In this document: positions 45,075 to 53,647 of the stretch, piece by piece
Numbering within the stretch: the stretch's first letter is position 1
Layout of the letters: every line of letters starts with the position of its first letter
NCBI RefSeq assembly: GCF_900660685.1
Contig: NZ_LR215041.1
Coordinates: 186,001 to 250,000, forward strand
Source of the DNA: Mycoplasmopsis columbina
GTDB lineage: Bacteria > Bacillota_I > Bacilli_A > Mycoplasmatales > Metamycoplasmataceae
Direction: 5' to 3'
DNA length: 64,000 nt
Notes under the pieces: model-generated
The model's input: the letters and a program-made list of their open reading frames with translations, nothing else
Told to the model about the DNA's origin: nothing
Database searches by the model: none
Made by a program: the position numbers and the translations under genes

Positions 45075-45151
45075 GCGAGCGTAGCTCAACTGGTTAGAGC
45101 ACACGACTGATAATCGTGAGGTCGATGGTTCAAGTCCATTCGTTCGCACCA
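45075..45151 (+). tRNA. tRNA-Ile (anticodon GAT)
   Basis: A 77-nt tRNA with acceptor stem GCGAGCG/CGTTCGC, D-arm GCTC...GAGC, anticodon stem CACGA/TCGTG with loop CTGATAA (anticodon GAT), a T-loop TTCAAGT and encoded CCA end. GAT reads AUC and AUU. It is placed singly after the rplM-rpsI operon. Confidence 0.96.
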
Positions 45152-45167
45152 TTTCAAGAAATTGTCC

Positions 45168-45195
45168 AAAACTGCTTAGGCAGTTTTTTATTTTA
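45168..45195 (+). terminator. Terminator after tRNA-Ile
   Basis: AAAACTGC, loop TTAG, GCAGTTTTTT. Confidence 0.85.
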
Positions 45196-45233
45196 ACTTA
45201 TTTTTGATTCAAATAATTGTATATGATTAAAAT

Positions 45234-45377
45234 ATGAAAAAATTAGAGTTATATATATTAAAAAATGAAAAAAAATCTAAATTATTTTTTGATAAATATC
45301 CTAATTCCTGTTTTTTTAGACAAAATAATAAAGTGTTTTTTAGAAGTTATTTTAAAGCAAAACTAGAAAAAATGTAA
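45234..45377 (+). CDS. Short ORF (47 aa) in frame with the Doc-like gene
   Basis: Encodes MKKLELYILKNEKKS onward, 47 basic residues, ending in TAA (45375-45377). The same reading frame stays open beyond that TAA into the Doc-like coding sequence. It may be the N-terminal part of a gene split by a nonsense mutation, or a separate small partner gene. A TTGATT/TAAAAT promoter (45204 and 45228, spacing 18) abuts the ATG, so initiation at this ATG would be leaderless or would miss the transcript. Confidence 0.35.
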   Translation: MKKLELYILKNEKKSKLFFDKYPNSCFFRQNNKVFFRSYFKAKLEKM

Positions 45378-45383
45378 ATAAAA

Positions 45384-45905
45384 TTGAGTGAAATTGAATT
45401 AGATGAAGATTTTTGAAACTATGCAAAATTAATTGAAAAATATGCATTAGAAGACGCTAAAAATATAAGTTATCGCAACAATGAAAAAACAAATTGGGAT
45501 CTAATAAATAAATCTATTACAAGATTAGATGTTGTTATAAATAGTACACAAAAATATTATCATTTACCATCTGATCATCCAGAGTATAGTTTTCTATATT
45601 TTGTTACAGACTGTTTTATTGCTTTACTAAGATCTCATCCTGCTTTCAATGGAAATGAACGTTTTACAACTATGTTTTTAAAAAGCATTTTGTATAGTGA
45701 AGGATTTTATTTAAAATGAACATCAAATAATTTAAACAATTCTAAAGAGTATAAATGAAATATTGAAGAAAAAATTGCAGAATTTTGTAAAAATTTGCAA
45801 AATCATAATGAACAATTAAGTGATGAAAAATTTAAACAAAAAAGACAAGAAATTTATAATTGATTAATAGAACACATTGTTATAGGATTAAATTTTAGAC
45901 AATAA
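45384..45905 (+). CDS. Doc/Fic-family protein, possibly a remnant
   Basis: About 173 residues from a TTG at 45384; no ATG or good ribosome binding site fits. RSHPAFNGNERFTT corresponds to the Fic/Doc loop HxFxxGN(G/K)R that transfers AMP or phosphate to target proteins, with the Asp of the loop changed to Asn. The preceding LPSDHPEYSFLYFVTDCFIALL fits the helix before the loop. It has TGA and one TGG for Trp. The frame extends upstream past an in-frame TAA to 45234, so the gene may be broken. Doc proteins are usually the toxin of a toxin-antitoxin pair. Confidence 0.5.
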
Positions 45906-45914
45906 GATTTATTG

Positions 45915-45920
45915 TATAAT
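45915..45920 (+). promoter_or_regulatory. Extended -10 upstream of 45-aa ORF
   Basis: TGTATAAT (core 45915-45920), 31 nt before the ATG at 45951. Confidence 0.5.
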
Positions 45921-45950
45921 TCTTACAAAATGTTACAAAAGGGGTCAAAT

Positions 45951-46088
45951 ATGATTAAATTAGAAAATGAAAAAGAAAAAAAATCTCATTTTTCACCTAA
46001 ATCAGTTAAAAATTCCTTTAAAAATATGAAAAAAGAAGAAGATTGACCTGCTTTTGTTGAAAGCATGAAAAGACTTGCTGATTTATAA
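45951..46088 (+). CDS. Small ORF (45 aa), unknown
   Basis: Encodes MIKLENEKEKKSHFSPKS and onward, 45 residues, charged, with a Trp as TGA (EEDWPAF). It has an extended -10, a ribosome binding site (AAAAGGGGTC) and a downstream hairpin with T-run, which together suggest a genuine monocistronic gene. No family is recognised. It lies directly behind the Doc-like gene, so an antitoxin role is conceivable but unsupported by motif. Confidence 0.5.
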
Positions 46089-46105
46089 TAATAAATTACT
46101 TATTT

Positions 46106-46150
46106 ATATAAATATTTCTTCTAATGGGATATTTATATTTTTTATTTTTA
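46106..46150 (+). terminator. Terminator after 45-aa ORF
   Basis: TATAAATAT (46107-46115) and ATATTTATA (46129-46137) pair around a 13-nt loop, followed by a long T-rich tail. Confidence 0.7.
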
Positions 46151-46211
46151 AAAAAGTTTTTGAAGAATTTAGAAATTTTTTTTAAAAATAAAAATTTAAT
46201 ATAATTGGAAA

Positions 46212-47942
46212 ATGCAGAAGAAATTACAAAAGAAATGAATATTAGGTTTGAGTATAACAGCGGGTGTTGCAGCTGTCGTTCTTCCAACTTATTACTTTGT
46301 TGGTGGAATTTATGCTTCTCCATATGTAATTAAAAACCTTGAAAAAAGTAATCAAAATAAATACGAAAATATTTATAATGACGAAATTCAAAACATAGTT
46401 GATTATCAAAATCAAGCAGATGTTAACATCTATATTAATACCTATGGTGTTGCTTTTTACAATCACATGTTACAATTGGCGATGTTGTCTAAGGGAGCAA
46501 CTTATTTTGCCTATCACTCTGGAATTTCAACTCAACAAAACTTAAATGTTGAAGAATTCGAAAAGTTTTTAAAAGAAACTAGAAACTACAACGATGATAA
46601 TACAGAATTAAGAAAAAATGTAGAAATTAAAGATTTTGGTCCAGTAAGTCCTTCAAAATGAGCGAATTGAATTAAAGAAATAATTGCAAAACATCCAACT
46701 AAAAAAATTAATCTTTGAGTTAATGTATCTAATTTAAGATTTTTAGCAAAAGAACTTAATATAGCGTTAAGTAACTCAAATATCAATATTAATGCTTTCG
46801 AAGATTCATATGATATTGCAAAACGTGTTTATGATTGATATGGTTCAAATTTAGATAAGTATTATGATCAAAAAACTAAAGAATGAAAGGCAAAAGGAAC
46901 TTTTGTTGTTGATATTGAAAATCAATATGCACTTTCATCACTTACTGATAGAATTAAATTTTTCTTTACTAACGGAAATTACATCGATAGATTAAAAACA
47001 TTAGGTTACAAAAACATTTTTAATTTATACGAAACAACACCAAAAGACTGAACAACCTTAAAAGACAAATTATTTGTTACAAGATTTGCAAATAATAAAA
47101 GAATTTCTACATATTGAGCTACTGTTTCAGGTCAAAACTGAGAAAAAGATAGAGATATTGTTAAAAAATATGCGCAAAATGGTAAAAAATCTATCATTAT
47201 TTTAGGAAATAGCATAATTGATTTGAATTTAAATTTAGTAGCTACAATAGCAAAAACTTATGGTGCTAATTATAATATTTATTTCAAAGGTCACCCGGCA
47301 TATAATAGTCTAGGTAATACTTTAAAAGAAACTTTTGTTAAAGGTAAAACCATAAGCTTTGACAATTTATTTACAGGCGAAAAAGACAAATTAACTATTT
47401 CAGATGACTTAGTGGTTCATATTTTAGAGAGTCAAATTAGTTCTGAAGAATTTACTACATATCATGCTTTAGAAGAAAATGGATTATGATTCGATAAGTG
47501 ATTCTTTGCTCAATTAGGATCAAATGCTAAATTTGGAATTATTAATGGTAAAAATGAAGTAACTGATATCGAAGGATTCTATGATTACGATGATAAAGTT
47601 CTTCGTGTAAGAGAAAACGCATCATTAGATGTGCTAAATAAATTCAAAGTTTATGAAGACGAAATTTTTGCTACTCAGCTTTTAAGCAAAGCGAACTTAT
47701 TCATTAATTTAATAGAGAATTCAAAAGAAAAAAATTTCGCTGATTTAACAATTGATGATTTTGATATTCATTTTGAAAATTATAAAACTTTAGATCATCC
47801 TTTATATAACTTATTAGAAAAATCAATTAATAGCAAAAACAATGAAAACGGAGAAATTGACTTTACTTTAAAAATTAAATCAAACATAAATCAAGATGAA
47901 TTTGTTGTAAATATCATCAAAAAGGTGACAAATGAAAAATAA
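46212..47942 (+). CDS. Membrane-anchored GT80/sialyltransferase-like protein
   Basis: A 576-residue protein with one N-terminal transmembrane helix (about residues 10-32) and a large domain predicted outside. Internal TGA codons are Trp. IYFKGHPAY (H361) matches the KGHP motif of GT80 bacterial sialyltransferases. NAFEDSYD (D198) lies where GT80 has its YDDGS catalytic Asp. The Asp-His distance, 163 residues, is close to that in the Pasteurella enzyme (about 170). KINLWVNVSN and IKFFFTNGNYIDRL also occur in the corresponding order. The second-domain serines of GT80 are not obvious. A TATAAT lies 6 nt before the ATG, so the gene is probably leaderless. Activity and donor sugar are unknown. Confidence 0.5.
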
Positions 47943-48498
47943 AAGCAAGCAGAGTTTAAATTTTATTTCCTTTTTAACTCAAATTTTAATCTCCTTAACT
48001 TTAGTCATTGCATTTGCATATATGACTCATAAACATTTCATATCAATTACACAAAGATTTTTAAATAAAACTTTTATAGCCATGATTGTTATTTCTCTAA
48101 TTAGTTTAGGAATTCTATTGTCTTATGCTATTTATTTATGAAAAAAACACAAAATTAAATTTAGAGATTTAAGCAAACATATTTTTCTTAATTATTTCTA
48201 TTTTTGAGAAGAAAAAATGGATGAAAAATATCAAACTAGCCAAAATAAATATTCTTTAAAGAAAACTAATTATTTATTCAGTTTCATAGCATTAATTCTA
48301 ATTTATGTAATTGTTACTTTCTTTACACTAATAACATTAAATAATTATGTTAGATCTTTACTAGAAACTATTGAAACTTATCAAATACTCCTTGGCGAAG
48401 TGTTTTTAATGATTAGTGTGATCTTTCTGCCATTTATTTTTCAAGCATTAGCAAGTTATTTATTAACAAGAAGAATTAGTAATAAAAAAAGCATTTAG
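47932..48498 (+). CDS. Four-helix membrane protein
   Basis: A 188-residue protein with about four transmembrane helices: residues about 12-30, 42-66, 115-140 and 155-178. A charged cytoplasmic loop (KKHKIKFRDLSKHIF...) lies between pairs two and three. The ATG lies 11 nt inside the preceding GT80-like gene, so the two are translationally coupled and may act together, for example in moving or flipping a sugar acceptor. No family is recognised. Confidence 0.6.
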
Positions 48499-48515
48499 TT
48501 GCTTTTTTATTATTC
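48481..48515 (+). terminator. Terminator overlapping membrane-protein stop
   Basis: AATAAAAAAAGCA and TTGCTTTTTTATT form a stem that includes the stop codon region. Confidence 0.7.
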
Positions 48516-48570
48516 TAAAATTTTTACAAAGTTAAGAAAAGTTTTGTTTTTAAATTATAAAATTATAAAC

Positions 48571-49758
48571 ATGAAAGAATTAAATTTAATTTCCAAAGAA
48601 CGTTTTATTGAGCAAAATCAGAAAAATGTTCAAGAACAAATTTATCATCAATTAGAACATGATCTAAAAGCACAAAATAAAAAATTAAAAAAAAGATTGG
48701 TAGTTAATCGTATATTATTTTGAACTAGTTTTGTAATATTTTTTGTCTCAATAATATTTTTCATATTAGGTATTTTTGAAGTTGCTTTCAAGAACAAGAT
48801 TTTACTTTGAAAAAGTCATCTAGCAGTAGCTATAGTAGTTTTTATTTTTCTAAGTATTTTTAGTTTATTAACATTGATAGTAACTAAGTATTTTTTGAAC
48901 AAAATTAGAAATACATTATTTAAAAAATTTAGTCTCAAACCACTGTTTCATAGTCTTTTTAGTTATTTTGGTTTTAAATATCATAATAATGAAATTGACG
49001 AAAAACAAAACATTTCATTTTTTAAAAACATTAACAATTTCAAAGAAATGAATAACAGTTACCATTTAACTCATCATTATAAACAACATGCAATTATTAC
49101 TAATAATACTTATGTAAGAATGCAAAATCTACGCTATAAAAGTGAAAATTACCAGAACTTTTATGATCTAAAATTTTGAACAAAAATTAAATATATTTTT
49201 AAGATTTGATTTAAAAAAGGTGTTAAATGAAGCAACTATCAAGGAGAAATTGAAGAAGAGAAAAATATTCAAAGATTTGGATTATCTTTCAAATTAACTT
49301 CACTAAATAAAAACTTAGAATTTACTCTTTTTGACAAAAACAATTATTTTACACCTGAGGATTACACATCTTTGGTTCTTGACGATCGTTATGAATTCTT
49401 AAAAATCAAAAACAAAAAAAATGAAGCATTAACTAAGTGAGTAAGCGAATCAACAAATTTAGAAGCTGTAAAAGTAATCACGCAAATGATTAATAATTAT
49501 AAATTTATAAATTTTAAATATAAATTTAAAAAATCAACAATAAGTAATTTATCATTAAAAGTATCTAATCAAGAAATTTTTATTTGATTTAACACTAAAG
49601 AACAAATTTTAAATTTTACAGCTTCTCCGAAAATTATCAATACTAAAAAATGATCTCAATTAATGAGCAAAAAAATATTAAATGATTTTTACTTTATCTA
49701 TTTAATTTGTAATTTAGTAGTTCCTTTTGGATTAGAAATTAAGAATAATAAAAAATAA
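48571..49758 (+). CDS. DUF3137-like membrane protein
   Basis: A 395-residue protein. The N-terminal 45 residues are charged and coiled-coil-like, followed by two transmembrane helices (about 50-72 and 85-108) and a soluble C-terminal domain. The soluble part, ending in FYFIYLICNLVVPFGLEI, and the order (soluble N-term, two helices, DUF domain) resemble DUF3137 proteins common in mollicutes. Function is unknown. TATAAA-rich sequence lies directly before the ATG and no ribosome binding site is visible, so leaderless translation is possible. Confidence 0.6.
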
Positions 49759-49791
49759 AAAGCAGATAAATAATTTCATCTGCTTTTTTAA
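49757..49791. terminator. Bidirectional terminator
   Basis: AAAAGCAGAT and ATCTGCTTTT around a 10-nt loop, with A/T-tracts. It separates the DUF3137-like gene from the converging smr-like gene. Confidence 0.8.
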
Positions 49792-50096
49792 CAACAATTT
49801 TCATCTTCAGGAAAAGGATATTCTTTTAAAACGTCACAATAATTATCTTCTTCTTCATCATCTCAGTAATCTTGTTCTAAATAAACTTCAAAAGCTCCAT
49901 TATCATTTGTAATGGCATAACTATAATCATGTTTCATTAAATAGTCTTCTACCACTGTAAATAAAGTTTTTGAACCTTTACCTGTAATAATTTCAATTTT
50001 TGAAATGTTGTGTTCTTGAGCATCTAAAAAAGCTAATTCAACTTTGCTCAAAGCTTGAATTTGATCAAGACCGTGTAAATCAATTTGTTTAAACAT
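49788..50096 (-). CDS. Small stand-alone Smr-domain protein
   Basis: A 102-residue protein consisting of an Smr domain: IDLHGLDQIQAL (the conserved DLHG), then EIITGKGSKTL (the TGxG motif) and an acidic Cys-Cys C-terminal tail (DENCC). Smr domains nick or bind DNA or RNA; here there is no MutS part. In-frame TGA at 49863 is Trp. The start at 50096 follows AAAGG; it overlaps no other gene and begins 2 nt after the mutM stop. Confidence 0.82.
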
Positions 50097-50098
50097 TA

Positions 50099-50920
50099 TT
50101 AACCTTTCTGACAGTGAGGGCAATAATATGTACCTCTTTGTCCAACATAAATTTTTTCAATTAAAGTTTGACAACGTGGACAAGGCTTGTTATCTTTCAT
50201 GTGCACTTTTAAAAAGTTTTGAAAGTTTCCTCTTACTCCATCAACAGATGAATAAGACTGAATTGATGAACCACCTTGTTTAATTGATTCTTGCATAATT
50301 TCATCTGCTGCTTTAATTAAGTTTCTTAATTGTTCTAAGGTCAATTTGTTAGTTTTGGTTGTGGGATGAATTTTTGTAGCTCACAAAGCTTCATTAGCAT
50401 AAATATTTCCGATGCCTAAAACGAAACTTTGATCTAAAATTAAATTTTTAATAGGTATTGATTTACGCCTGATTTTTTGATAGAGATTATCTACATTAAT
50501 TAAATCTGGTGTTGGAGCTAATTTAGCCAATGGGTTGCTTGTCATCAAATTCTCTTTAGTACGAATATGGAAAGTGCCAAATTGACGAGCATCATTGTAG
50601 TAAAGTGTTGAATTATCATCAAAAGAGAATACTAAATAATCATGAGCTTCCAATGATCTCATTTTCTTATAAGTGTTGTATTTGCCTGTCATTCTTAAGT
50701 GACTAAGTAAATATTTTTCATTACTTAATTTAAAAATAATGTGTTTCCCTATGTTATAAAGATCCTCAATAGTTTCATTGAGTAAAAATTTTTTGAATTC
50801 AAGAGGTGAAACCTCTTTGATTAATTTATCTTTGTAAATGTCAAGTTTAGTAATTTTTTTACCTAAGATTTTTACTTTTAAATCATTTACAACTGTAATA
50901 ACTTCTGGCATTTCTGGCAT
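50099..50920 (-). CDS. mutM: Formamidopyrimidine-DNA glycosylase
   Basis: Base-excision repair enzyme of 273 residues that removes 8-oxoguanine. It begins MPEMPEV, giving the catalytic Pro2 and Glu3. The DNA-binding loop LSHLRMTGKY, the helix-two-turn-helix LGIGNIYANEALW and the C-terminal zinc finger CPRC...CPHC are all present. One TGA is Trp. Its co-orientation with the Smr protein suggests a small repair unit. Confidence 0.95.
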
Positions 50921-50969
50921 AACTTTATTTTATACCAATAAAACTTTTTAAAGTAAAAAAAGCAAGATA

Positions 50970-51000
50970 AATATTTGCTATTTTTTAGCAAATATTTTTT
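50970..51000. repeat. Strong hairpin upstream of mutM
   Basis: AAATATTTGCTA, loop TTTTTT, TAGCAAATATTT: a 12-bp perfect stem. On the plus strand it looks like a terminator; for the minus-strand genes it is either a second terminator behind the lipoyl gene or part of the mutM leader. Confidence 0.6.
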
Positions 51001-51042
51001 TAATTTAATCTTTCAAATTGAACTGTTTTATAGTCTAACAAA

Positions 51043-51072
51043 GATAAAAAAACAGACCTTTTTAGGTCTGTT
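51043..51072 (-). terminator. Terminator after the lipoyl-domain gene
   Basis: AACAGACCT (51051-51059) and AGGTCTGTT (51064-51072) pair; on the minus strand TTTTTTTATC follows. Confidence 0.85.
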
Positions 51073-51089
51073 AATTTTTAAGCATTATA

Positions 51090-51326
51090 TTAGTTTGTTT
51101 CAATGTGGAAAATTTCATCACCAACAGTAATATCTTTACCTGGTTCAATTAAAATAGCTTTAATTACACCGTTAACTGGTGAAGGGATTTCTGAAGTCAT
51201 TTTATCAGTTTCAACTGAATATAAAATGTCTCCTTCTTTAACTGTATCTCCCACTTTAACTCTAACTTCTGCTACTGTTCCATCGTGAAGACCTTCACCG
51301 ATGTCTGTAAATTGCATTTTAAACAT
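51090..51326 (-). CDS. Stand-alone lipoyl-domain protein (PDH)
   Basis: A 78-residue single lipoyl domain. The lipoylated lysine is in SVETDKMTSEI, within the usual beta-turn, and the half-repeat GDEIFHIET closes the fold. In most bacteria this is the N-terminal domain of E2. Here it is a separate gene placed last, 1 nt after the E2 catalytic gene and with its own GGAGAA. It would carry acetyl groups between E1, E2 and E3 as a free swinging domain. Confidence 0.9.
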   Translation of the reverse strand: MFKMQFTDIGEGLHDGTVAEVRVKVGDTVKEGDILYSVETDKMTSEIPSPVNGVIKAILIEPGKDITVGDEIFHIETN

Positions 51327-51327
51327 A

Positions 51328-52056
51328 TTATAATTCTCCTAAAACTTCAGGCATTTCTAATAATTCTTTTACTCTGCCGTTAAAACGCCCCATGTCAGCA
51401 CCATCTACTCAACGGTGATCAGCGGCGATTGATAAATACATCATTTTAACTGGTTCTCATTGACCATCTTTGTAAAGAGGTTCATCAACCATAGCACCAA
51501 CTGCTGTAATAGCAATTTCTGGGTAGTTCATGATTGGGGTTCCTCACATAACACCAACACTACCAACGTTGGTAATAGTGTAGTGTCCACCTTGCATATC
51601 AGCCATACTTAATTTGCCATCACGTGCAAGGGTTGCCAATCTAACAATTTCTTGTTGGATTTCAACGATGCTTAATTTGTCAGCACCTTTAATAACAGGC
51701 ACAACTAAACCACGTGGTGTGTCGACAGCAATACCAATGTTTAATTCACCTGGATAAATAATTTGACCTGTCTCTTCATTTACTTTAGCAGCAAAAATTG
51801 GATATTCGCTTAAAGCAATAACAACTGCTCTAATAATTCATGATAAGAATGTTAATTTAACGCCGTGTTGTTCTTGAACTTTAGCAAGAACTGCTTTACG
51901 GTGATTGTATAAAGCGGTTGCATTAACTTTCTGTACAAGAGAACAATAAGCAACAGAATCCATTGCATTTTTTAAATTTTTTGCAATAGCTTTACGAATT
52001 CTAGGAATTGGTACTTCTTTTGCTTCAAGTGGTTGTAACTTAACTAATTCAGCCAT
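51328..52056 (-). CDS. pdhC: Dihydrolipoamide acetyltransferase E2, catalytic domain only
   Basis: A 242-residue CAT-like catalytic domain that makes acetyl-CoA. It starts directly at the domain (VPIPRIRKAIAKNLKNA) and ends with the active-site motif ADHRWVDGAD. The middle has YTITNVGSVGVMWGTPIMNYPE. There is no lipoyl or peripheral subunit-binding domain in this polypeptide; both are encoded by the neighbours. The ATG overlaps the upstream small gene's stop (TAATG). One TGA is Trp. Confidence 0.9.
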
Positions 52057-52271
52057 TATTTGTTCTTTCTAGCTAAGATAGCTCTTTGACGAGGAGTTAA
52101 ATTTTCGTCATCTTTTGTACATGTGCCGTTGTTAGGACATTCTTTTTTCTTTGCTGATTTTTTTGCTAATGATGAGAAATCTAAAAGATCGTTAGAAACT
52201 TTTAATTGACCAACAACTGCAGGAGCTTTTTCTTCAGCTGCAGGTGTGTTTTTTTCTTTGTCTTCTAACAT
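52056..52271 (-). CDS. E2 linker / subunit-binding-like fragment
   Basis: A 71-residue protein: an Ala/Pro/Glu-rich linker (AAEEKAPAVVGQLKVS), a short motif, then a Lys-rich stretch with two Cys (KECPNNGTC) and a C-terminal basic helix (LTPRQRAILARKNK). VVGQLKVS resembles the sequence between the lipoyl and catalytic domains of mollicute E2 proteins. It starts from GGAGGATCT. It may bridge E1 or E3 to the E2 core, but a canonical subunit-binding domain cannot be recognised. Confidence 0.65.
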   Translation of the reverse strand: MLEDKEKNTPAAEEKAPAVVGQLKVSNDLLDFSSLAKKSAKKKECPNNGTCTKDDENLTPRQRAILARKNK

Positions 52272-52343
52272 AGATCCTCCTTAAACTTATATAAGTGTAA
52301 TATTTTTTTGAGCCTTAATATTTACATATTAAAGCTACTAAAA

Positions 52344-52349
52344 ATTATA
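52344..52349 (-). promoter_or_regulatory. Promoter for the split E2 genes
   Basis: TATAAT on the minus strand, 73 nt upstream of the ATG at 52271. With the pdhB terminator at 52541-52564 it makes the E2 genes a separate transcription unit. The remainder of the 320-bp gap is AT-rich (A/T runs) with no further gene seen. Confidence 0.5.
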
Positions 52350-52529
52350 AAGTAAAAATAATTTTTTAGTGCTAATTATATGTAAATTAATACATCTTTT
52401 TTTAAAAAAGTTTTTATTTAGCGTGTTTTTAAATTTAAAAAATGTTTTTTTCTTTTTTAAAAAGATAGAACGAACATTTTTTAATTATTTACAAAACACG
52501 AAAGAATAGTGCAATTTAACTAATTTGAA

Positions 52530-52564
52530 TAAAAAAAAGAAAAATACCCACAAAGGGGTATTTT
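52530..52564 (-). terminator. pdhAB terminator
   Basis: AAAATACCC and GGGTATTTT pair (52541-52564) and are followed on the minus strand by TTCTTTTTTTT. Confidence 0.85.
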
Positions 52565-52591
52565 GTAATGTGATAGTTAATTTACAATTAA

Positions 52592-53587
52592 TTATTCAGC
52601 CATCATTTCTTCAACAACTGTAGCAATTTTTTCTTTATCTACCATGAAGTATGTTTCTAATGATGGAAGAGGAATTGTAACGTCTGGTCCTGTTAAACGA
52701 CGTGGAGCAGTTAATAAGTCGTCAAATGCATGTTCGTTAACACGAGCAAGTACTTCGTTAGCTACTGAACCTGATTGAACAGCTTCTGTAACAACTAATA
52801 CACGACCTGTTTTCTTAACTGATTTAATGATGGTTTCTGTATCCATTGGTTTAAGAGTTCTTAAATCAACAACTTCAACTGAGTAGTCTTTTCCTCTTTC
52901 TTCTAACACTTTAAGTGCAGCAATACTTTCGTGAACCATGTGACCGTAAGTAACGATTGTTAAATCTTCACCTGGAACAACAACATTTGCTTTACCAATT
53001 TCAACTTTGTAGTATCCTGCTGGAATTTCTTGTTTGAAAGCACGATAATCACGTTTGTGTTCTAAGAAAATAACTGGATCTTGGTCTTCGATTGCTGCAA
53101 TCATTAAACCTTTTGTGTCATATGGTGTAGCTGGCATAACAACTTTAAGACCTGGAATGTGTGCATAAAGAGCTTCCACTGATTCTGAGTGGTGTTCAAG
53201 AGCTCTAACACCTCCACCACATGGCATTCTAAGAACCATAGGAACATTGTAGTTTCCACGTGTTCTATTTCTCATACGTGCAGCATTACCAAACACTTGA
53301 GCTAATGCGTATAATGAGAAACCTGAGAATTGCATTTCAACAACTGGTACTAAACCAGCAATAGCAGCACCGATTGCTGAACCAGCGATAGCTGATTCTG
53401 AAATAGGAGCATCTCAAACTCTATCTGAACCGTATTTTGCTTGTAAACCTTGTGTAGCACGGAAAACTCCACCTTCAAAACCTGAATCTTCACCGTAAAT
53501 TACAACATTTTTGTTTCTTTCAAGCATTAAGTCTAATGCGTTTGTTAAAGCACTAATGTTGTTAACTGAAATCATTTCTTTGTTCAT
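52592..53587 (-). CDS. pdhB: Pyruvate dehydrogenase E1 beta
   Basis: A 331-residue E1 beta subunit. It begins MNKEMISVNNISALTNALD and contains VVIYGEDSGFEGGVFRATQGL, then SESAIAGSAIGAAIAGL, the aminotransferase-like CGGGVRALEHHSESVEALYAHIPGL-type segment and a C-terminal transketolase domain with VVDLRTLKPMD. It is co-transcribed behind pdhA and starts after GGAGAAA. With PdhA it decarboxylates pyruvate and acetylates lipoyl groups. Confidence 0.94.
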
Positions 53588-53647
53588 AAATTTCTCCTTT
53601 GAATTTTAAGTATTAAGCTAAAAGTGATTTTTAACTAATATCCTAAA

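Noticed and set aside
45265-45366. Alternative 33-codon ORF in another frame upstream of the Doc-like gene
   Set aside because: It has no ribosome binding site and the composition of random AT-rich sequence.
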